A stretch of 52,311 nt of DNA from Lysobacter sp. A03 (GTDB taxonomy: Bacteria; Pseudomonadota; Gammaproteobacteria; Xanthomonadales; Xanthomonadaceae). The stretch covers positions 1-52,311 of the forward strand of contig NZ_JXSS01000096.1 in the NCBI RefSeq assembly GCF_000855665.1. The letters are read 5' to 3'. The position numbers and the translations under genes were made by a program. The notes below the pieces were generated by a model. That model saw nothing but the letters and a program-made list of their open reading frames with translations, was not told the origin of the DNA and did no database searches. Below, piece after piece: positions 47,343 to 52,311 of this stretch; position 1 is the first letter of the stretch, and each line of letters starts with the position of its first letter.

Positions 47343-48638
47343 ATGAAAATCCTCGTCATCGGCTCCGGCGGCCGTGAGCACGCACTGGCGTGGAAACTGG
47401 CCCGGTCAGCGCGCGTCTCCGAGGTGCTGGTCGCTCCGGGCAACGCGGGCACCGCGACCGAGCCCAAGTGCCGCAACGTCGCCTTGGCCGCAACCGACAT
47501 CGACGGCCTGCTCGAGCTCGCCATCCGTGAAAGCGTTGACGTGACCGTGGTCGGGCCCGAGGCGCCGCTGGTCGCCGGGGTGGTCGACCGCTTCCGCGCC
47601 GCCGGCCAGCGCATCTTCGGCCCCAGCGCCGCCGCCGCGCAGCTGGAAGGCAGCAAGGCGTTCGCGAAGGACTTCCTCGCCTGCCACGGCATTCCGACCG
47701 CGTACTACGCCGTGCACACGGAAGTGGGTCCCGCGCTCGCCTACGTCCGCGAGAAGGGTGCGCCGATCGTGATCAAGGCCGATGGTCTGGCCGCCGGCAA
47801 GGGCGTGATCGTCGCGATGACGCTGGCCGAGGCCGAGGCCGCCATCATCGACATGCTCGAAGGCAACGCGTTCGGCGCGGCCGGCGCGCGGGTGGTGATC
47901 GAGGAGTTCCTCGACGGTGAGGAGGCCAGCTTTATTTCCCTCGTGGACGGCGTCACCGCGCTGCCGATGGCCACCAGCCAGGACCACAAGCGCGTCGCCG
48001 ATGGCGACACCGGCCCCAACACCGGCGGCATGGGCGCCTACTCGCCCGCGCCGGTGGTCACCGATGAGGTCCACGCCCGGGTCATGCGCGAGGTCGTCGA
48101 ACCGACCGTGCGCGGCATGGCGGCCGACGGCATTCCGTTCACCGGCTTCCTTTACGCCGGCCTGATGATCGACGCCGACGGCGCGCCGAAGGTGATCGAG
48201 TTCAACGTCCGTTTCGGCGACCCGGAAACCCAGCCGATCATGCTGCGGCTGCAGTCGGATCTGTTGGACCTGATCGAGGCCGGCATCGATGAGCGTCTGG
48301 ATCAGGTGCAGGCGCAATGGGACCCACGCCCGTCGCTGGGCGTGGTGATGGCGGCGGCGAATTACCCCGAGACCCCGCGCACCGGCGACGTGATCAATCT
48401 GCCGGCGGCGACCCAAAACCCGGACACCGGCGCTGGCGTCAGCAAGGTATTCCATGGCGGCACCAGGCTGGTCGACGGCAACATCGTGACCTCTGGCGGC
48501 CGCGTGCTCTGCGTCTGCGCCCTGGGCGAGGATGTGGCGGCTGCCCAGCGCAATGCGTACCGGGTCGTCGACGAGATCCACTGGGACGGGGAGTTCCACC
48601 GGCGTGACATCGGCTGGCGGGCGATCGCGCGCGACTGA
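47343..48638 (+). CDS. purD: phosphoribosylamine-glycine ligase
   Basis: Second step of purine synthesis, joining phosphoribosylamine and glycine with ATP. Full length at 431 residues. Opens MKILVIGSGGREHALAWKLARS, then VVGPEAPLVAGVVDRF, ATP-grasp IVIKADGLAAGKGVIVA, EEFLDGEEASFISLVDG, DGDTGPNTGGMGAYSPAPVVT (family signature), EFNVRFGDPETQPIMLRL with the metal-binding Glu/Asn, and a C-terminal GGRVLCVCALG. purH is 8.4 kb away and not in this unit. Confidence 0.98.
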   Translation: MKILVIGSGGREHALAWKLARSARVSEVLVAPGNAGTATEPKCRNVALAATDIDGLLELAIRESVDVTVVGPEAPLVAGVVDRFRAAGQRIFGPSAAAAQLEGSKAFAKDFLACHGIPTAYYAVHTEVGPALAYVREKGAPIVIKADGLAAGKGVIVAMTLAEAEAAIIDMLEGNAFGAAGARVVIEEFLDGEEASFISLVDGVTALPMATSQDHKRVADGDTGPNTGGMGAYSPAPVVTDEVHARVMREVVEPTVRGMAADGIPFTGFLYAGLMIDADGAPKVIEFNVRFGDPETQPIMLRLQSDLLDLIEAGIDERLDQVQAQWDPRPSLGVVMAAANYPETPRTGDVINLPAATQNPDTGAGVSKVFHGGTRLVDGNIVTSGGRVLCVCALGEDVAAAQRNAYRVVDEIHWDGEFHRRDIGWRAIARD

Positions 48639-48713
48639 CGGCAACGCCCCGGCCGTTGCCGAGTCGCAGGCGAAACCGTAGCCGCGACGCACCGCTGCAC
48701 GCAACCGGTCTGC

Positions 48714-48719
48714 TAGGCT
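48714..48719 (+). promoter_or_regulatory. candidate -10 box for the LplT-PlsC gene
   Basis: TAGGCT, 25 bases before the ATG, in the gap between purD and the fusion gene. Weak by itself; no clear -35. Confidence 0.3.
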
Positions 48720-48744
48720 CGCCGGCACTATTCCGGGGAATTCC

Positions 48745-50715
48745 ATGGCAGACGGGACGCCGCCGCACAACCCGCCGCAGGGCAGCTCGCACAGCCAATA
48801 CGCACTGCTGCGCCAGCGCCGTTTTCTGCCGTTTTTCCTGACCCAGGCGCTGGGGGCGTTCAACGACAACGTCTACCGGCAGGCCATCATCGGCATGCTG
48901 TTCTGGCTGGGGGTCAGCAGCGCTGACAAGACGCTGTACACCAATCTGGCGCCGGCGCTGTTCATCCTGCCGTACTTCCTGTTCTCGGCGCTCGCCGGGC
49001 AGATCGCCGAGAAGGTCGAGAAGTCCAAGCTGATCCGGATCACCACGGCGATGGAGATCGCGATCATGTCGCTGGCCGCGTTCGGCTTCGTGACCCAGAA
49101 CCTCACCGTGCTGCTGGTCGCGCTGTTCTGCACCGGGCTGCAGTCGACCCTGTTCGGGCCAGTGAAGTACTCCATCCTGCCGACGGTGTTGCATCCGCGC
49201 GAGCTGACCGGCGGCAACGGGCTGGTCGAGATGGGCACCTCGATCTCGATCCTGGTCGGCATGATCATCGGCGGCATGGTGTTCAACGCCGCCGGCGACA
49301 ACGGGCCGTGGGTCGCCGGCGCGCTGGTGATCGCTCTGGCGGTCACCGGCCACCTGGTCAGCCGGGCCATTCCGCCGGCGAGCGCGGGCGCGCCCGACCT
49401 GAAGATCAACTGGAACCCGATTCCCGAATCCTTCGCGGTGTTGCGGCTGGCGAAGAAGCAATTGGCGGTGCGCAACGCGGTGCTCGGGGTGTCGTGGTTC
49501 TGGTTCGTCGGCACCGTGCTGACCTCGCAACTGCCGACCTACGCCGAGGTCAACCTGGGCGGCTCGGCGACGTTGTACATCTTCGCTCTGGCGATGTTCT
49601 CGGTCGGCACCGGAGTGGGTTCATTGCTGTGCGAGAAGCTGTCGGCGCGGACGGTGGAGATCGGGCTGGTGCCCTTGGGCGCGTTTGGCATGACCGCATT
49701 CCTGCTCGACCTGTCGCTCTCGCGGCCCGACGCAGCGGGCGTGACCGGCCTCGAAGTGATGGGCTTTCTGCAACAGCCGGGCGGTTGGCGGACCACCATC
49801 GACCTGCTCGGCATCGGCCTGTTCACCGGGTTCTTCGTGGTGCCGCTGTTCGCGCTGATCCAGAGCCGCACGCCCAAGTCGGAAATGTCGCGCGTGTTCG
49901 CCGGGTTGAACATCCAAAACTCCGGCTTCATCGTGCTCGCCGCGGTGCTCGGACTGACCCTGCAACTGCCGTCGTTCGAGCTGGGCGGCGTGCGGGTGCC
50001 GATGCCCGAACTGGACATCCCGCGGGTGTTCCTGGCATTGGCAATCGCCAACGCGGCGGTGGCGCTGTGGATCTTCACCATCGTTCCCGAATTCCTGATG
50101 CGCTTCCTGAGCTGGATGCTGGTGCGCACGCTGTACCGGCTGCGGCCCAGCGGCATCGACCACATCCCCGACGAGGGCGCCGCGCTGGTGGTGTGCAACC
50201 ACGTCAGCTATATGGACGCACTGATCCTGGCCGCCTGCATTCCGCGGCCGGTGCGCTTCGTGATGTATCACCGCATCTTCAACGTACCGGTAATGCACTG
50301 GTTCTTCCGCACCGCCAAGGCGATCCCGATTGCCGGTGCTCGGGAGAATCCGGCGCTGATGCAGCGCGCATTCGATGAGATCGACGCGGCGCTGGCGGAA
50401 GGCGAGATCGTCTGCATCTTCCCGGAGGGTTCGCTGACCCGCGATGGGGAAATCGCCGCGTTCAAGTCCGGGCTCGAGAGAGTCCTGGAGCGCCGCCCTG
50501 TGCCGGTGATCCCGATGGCGCTGCGAGGGATGTGGACCAGCATGTGGAGCCGGCGCAGCGCGCGGGCCGAGGCCGGTGCGCTGGGCCGGATGCGCGCGCC
50601 GCGCGGCTTCCGCGCCCGGGTCGAAGTGGTTGCCGCGGCGCCCATGGACGGCGCGCAGGTGGATGCCGGGATGCTGGAGGGCAAGGTCCGCGAACTGCGC
50701 GGCGATTACGCCTGA
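48745..50715 (+). CDS. LplT-like MFS flippase fused to a PlsC-type acyltransferase
   Basis: A 656-residue membrane protein in two parts. Residues about 20-440 are an MFS-type transporter of the LplT class (FFLTQALGAFNDNVYRQAI, the LplT opening) with 12 helices. Residues about 465-650 are a PlsC/LPLAT acyltransferase: VVCNHVSYMDALIL has the N-H-x4-D catalytic motif, then FPEGSLTRDGEIAAFKSGLERV and VPVIPMALRGMW. LplT flips lysophospholipids inward and the acyltransferase re-acylates them. In E. coli these are separate proteins (LplT and Aas), and Aas also has an AMP-ligase part, which is absent here. It thus probably repairs lysophospholipids using acyl-CoA or acyl-ACP made elsewhere. It is convergent with ampE. 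Confidence 0.92.
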   Translation: MADGTPPHNPPQGSSHSQYALLRQRRFLPFFLTQALGAFNDNVYRQAIIGMLFWLGVSSADKTLYTNLAPALFILPYFLFSALAGQIAEKVEKSKLIRITTAMEIAIMSLAAFGFVTQNLTVLLVALFCTGLQSTLFGPVKYSILPTVLHPRELTGGNGLVEMGTSISILVGMIIGGMVFNAAGDNGPWVAGALVIALAVTGHLVSRAIPPASAGAPDLKINWNPIPESFAVLRLAKKQLAVRNAVLGVSWFWFVGTVLTSQLPTYAEVNLGGSATLYIFALAMFSVGTGVGSLLCEKLSARTVEIGLVPLGAFGMTAFLLDLSLSRPDAAGVTGLEVMGFLQQPGGWRTTIDLLGIGLFTGFFVVPLFALIQSRTPKSEMSRVFAGLNIQNSGFIVLAAVLGLTLQLPSFELGGVRVPMPELDIPRVFLALAIANAAVALWIFTIVPEFLMRFLSWMLVRTLYRLRPSGIDHIPDEGAALVVCNHVSYMDALILAACIPRPVRFVMYHRIFNVPVMHWFFRTAKAIPIAGARENPALMQRAFDEIDAALAEGEIVCIFPEGSLTRDGEIAAFKSGLERVLERRPVPVIPMALRGMWTSMWSRRSARAEAGALGRMRAPRGFRARVEVVAAAPMDGAQVDAGMLEGKVRELRGDYA

Positions 50716-50737
50716 GCGCGGTTCGGAACGCCGCCGG

Positions 50738-51661
50738 TCAGCTGACGAAGCCGGCAATCACGAACAGCGCCAGCACCGCCAGCCACGCCAGCAGGCTGCG
50801 CCAGACCAGGCTCATGGCGTCCCGCAGCTCGGGCAAATCAGGCGGCGTGACGCCGACGGCGGGCGCGATGATCCCGCTCTCGGTGTCTTCCTCATCCGAC
50901 ACCCAGACATCGCCCTGCTCGCTCAACTCGCTGTTGACGCTGGCCCGCGCGGCGGCGCCCAGGAACCGGCTGCTGAGCTGCAACGAGGCACCCTCGGCGT
51001 TGCGCCACGCGCTCAGCACGCCATCGAAGTTACCCACCAGCGCCAGTGCCAGGGTCATCAACTGCGCCACCGGCCACTCCAGAACCGCCAGCCAGATGCG
51101 CGCGCCCTCGCGGGTGGTGGACGGCACCTCGCCGGCGATGGGGCCGACCGCGGCCAGCACGCTCAGGCGATAGGTGATCGCGCCAACGGGGCCGAGGACG
51201 AGGAACCAGAACAGCACGCCGAACCAGCGGCGCAGGGCGTTGCGGAACACCGCTTCCACCAGCCCGGAGCTACCGCCGGGGGCTTGCGCCTCGGCCACCA
51301 TCTGCGCGATGCGCTCGCGCCTGCTCACGCGGTCGGGGGCGTCCAGGATCGCATCGACATCGCGATCCAGATCGCGCGGACCCCAGCACAGGAACAACAC
51401 CGCGGTACCAAACAACAGTCCGGCGATTCCCCACAGCCCGCCATCCACGGCCGCCTGCAACACGGCGATGACCAGCACCGGCGGCAAGAGGACCAGTACA
51501 ACGCCCCAGCGACCCCGCCAGAATCCGTCCTCACCGAAGCGGCCGTTGTACCAGGCGATCAGGTCGCGGTACCAGCGAAAGTTGCGGACCGTGGCCGCAA
51601 ACGACGGTGCCAGATGGCCCAGGACGAGCGCCACGATGGTGGCGATCAGGGTGATGGACAT
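50738..51661 (-). CDS. ampE: AmpE-like inner-membrane protein
   Basis: A 307-residue membrane protein with four helices and large cytoplasmic loops. Matches AmpE in LIATIVALVLGHLAPSFA, WGPRDLDRDVDAILDAPD (acidic, the family's R-D-L-D-x-D), FGVLFWFLVLGPVGAITYRL and the C-terminal SLVWRSLLAWLAVLALFVI. AmpE is linked to AmpC beta-lactamase signalling together with AmpD; in several genomes it is next to ampD, but no ampD is in this window. The function of AmpE beyond modulation is unclear. The upstream 145 bases carry a GC-rich repeat. Confidence 0.9.
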   Translation of the reverse strand: MSITLIATIVALVLGHLAPSFAATVRNFRWYRDLIAWYNGRFGEDGFWRGRWGVVLVLLPPVLVIAVLQAAVDGGLWGIAGLLFGTAVLFLCWGPRDLDRDVDAILDAPDRVSRRERIAQMVAEAQAPGGSSGLVEAVFRNALRRWFGVLFWFLVLGPVGAITYRLSVLAAVGPIAGEVPSTTREGARIWLAVLEWPVAQLMTLALALVGNFDGVLSAWRNAEGASLQLSSRFLGAAARASVNSELSEQGDVWVSDEEDTESGIIAPAVGVTPPDLPELRDAMSLVWRSLLAWLAVLALFVIAGFVS

Positions 51662-51678
51662 GGGCTGGCTTCCTCCGG

Positions 51679-51734
51679 GTTCACGGCGCGCGGCTCACAC
51701 CGCGCGATTCACGCCGCGCGGGTTCACCCGCGCA
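51679..51734. repeat. degenerate tandem repeat, about 14-base unit
   Basis: Four near-copies of a unit like GTTCACGCCGCGCG (TTCAC or TCAC followed by CGCGCG) lie between ampE and nudC. They are imperfect but regularly spaced and can also pair within the strand. No known function. Confidence 0.45.
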
Positions 51735-51807
51735 CAGGACCCGATTCTAACGGCAGTGTGGCTTCCGGACGCGACGCCGCCAGTGGTTGCCGGGCAACCG
51801 CCAAGAC

Positions 51808-52311
51808 TCAGCGTGGCGTGTCTGTGTGCGTGGCGTCCATCGTCCGCAGCCAGCAGTTGGTCAACCAGCGCGAGATCGAGATGGTGGCCGACAGGCGCAG
51901 GCCGACACCGTCGTCGACGTCGTCGAGCGTGGCCGCACGCACCTCGTCCACGCTGAACCAGCGCGCGTCCTCCAGCTCGTCATCGACCTGCGGCTCATCG
52001 GGGTGCGCCAGCGCGATGAAGCCCAGCATCAACTGGCCTGGAAACGGCCACGGCTGGGAGGCGAGGTAGCGGCACGCACGCACGCGCACGGCCGATTCCT
52101 CCATGACCTCGCGGGCGACGGTCTGCTCCAGGGTCTCGCCGGGCTCAACGAAGCCGGCCAGCACCGAATACCGGCGCGGCGCCCATCCGGGCTGGCGACC
52201 CAGCAACAGGCGTTCGCCGTCAGTCACCGCGACGATCACTGCGGGGTCGGTACGCGGATAGTGGTCCTGACCGCAACTGTTGCAGCGGCCGAGCCAGCCA
52301 CCGCGCTCGAA
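51808..52311 (-). CDS. nudC: NADH pyrophosphatase NudC (5' end cut by window)
   Basis: Nudix hydrolase that splits NAD(H) and removes the NAD cap from RNA. The frame is open to the window edge, so the N-terminal part is missing. Visible residues start with a zinc-ribbon end, RCNSCGQDHYPRTDPAVIVAV, then the Nudix box GFVEPGETLEQTVAREVMEES (G-x5-E-x7-R-E-x2-E-E) and the NudC-specific SQPWPFPGQLMLGFIA. The Q-P-W-P-F-P motif separates NudC from other Nudix families. The C-terminal tail beyond the fold (WLTNCWLRTMDATHTDTPR) is variable. The full protein is about 250-300 residues. Confidence 0.95.
   Translation of the reverse strand, partial: FERGGWLGRCNSCGQDHYPRTDPAVIVAVTDGERLLLGRQPGWAPRRYSVLAGFVEPGETLEQTVAREVMEESAVRVRACRYLASQPWPFPGQLMLGFIALAHPDEPQVDDELEDARWFSVDEVRAATLDDVDDGVGLRLSATISISRWLTNCWLRTMDATHTDTPR

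Overview
The window is a dense, high-GC chromosomal segment whose gene content and order match the Xanthomonadaceae / Lysobacteraceae (Lysobacter-, Luteimonas- or Xanthomonas-like Gammaproteobacteria). Pointers are the blocks pcm-tolC-waaA-lpxL, groES-groEL, cutA-dsbD-tlpA-aroQ-accB-accC-prmA-(DUF3426)-fis-purH, a large TonB-dependent receptor, and Gram-negative envelope genes throughout. I saw no rRNA, tRNA, CRISPR array, transposase or prophage genes. The species assignment is inference.

Layout. 1-4437: a TetR-controlled RND efflux operon (pump truncated by the window edge, lipoprotein adaptor, divergent tetR) with a candidate operator between them. 4549-11708: envelope block with pcm, a TolC-type outer-membrane protein, Kdo transferase (waaA), lipid A acyltransferase (lpxL), an O-antigen-ligase-like protein, a family 4 glycosyltransferase and a small zinc-finger protein. 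11754-17714: pirin-like, YceI and nitroreductase-like genes, an ELM1-family gene and glnE. 17995-22623: an accessory-looking module of TonB-dependent receptor, small secreted alpha/beta-barrel-like protein and a CysB-like LysR regulator. 22775-24783: a candidate small RNA or attenuator, a YkvI-like membrane protein and a gene remnant. 24886-27171: groESL with a near-consensus sigma-32 promoter and terminators on both sides. 27355-28885: two unrecognised exported, probably lipid-anchored proteins. 29097-38928: the conserved cutA to purH housekeeping run (periplasmic disulfide reduction, shikimate pathway, fatty acid initiation, L11 methylation, Fis, purine synthesis). 38900-40279: MATE exporter. 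40331-46051: a stand-alone type VI secretion cargo island (vgrG with a C-terminal transthyretin-like extension, LCAT-like lipase, Tli4-like immunity protein). 46263-52311: TIGR01777 epimerase, purD, LplT-PlsC fusion, ampE and a truncated nudC.

The points most worth a second look are the vgrG/lipase/immunity island, the TonB-receptor module with two palindromes in its promoter region, a possible ~70-nt RNA ending at 22775, four genes whose -10 boxes sit 6-7 bases before the ATG (possible leaderless mRNAs), a DsbD with a duplicated N-terminal domain, a pirin that has lost its metal ligands, and a PrmA with a damaged SAM-binding loop that may be a sequence error. Start sites were chosen from ribosome-binding sites, signal peptides and overlaps; several differ from the longest possible frame.
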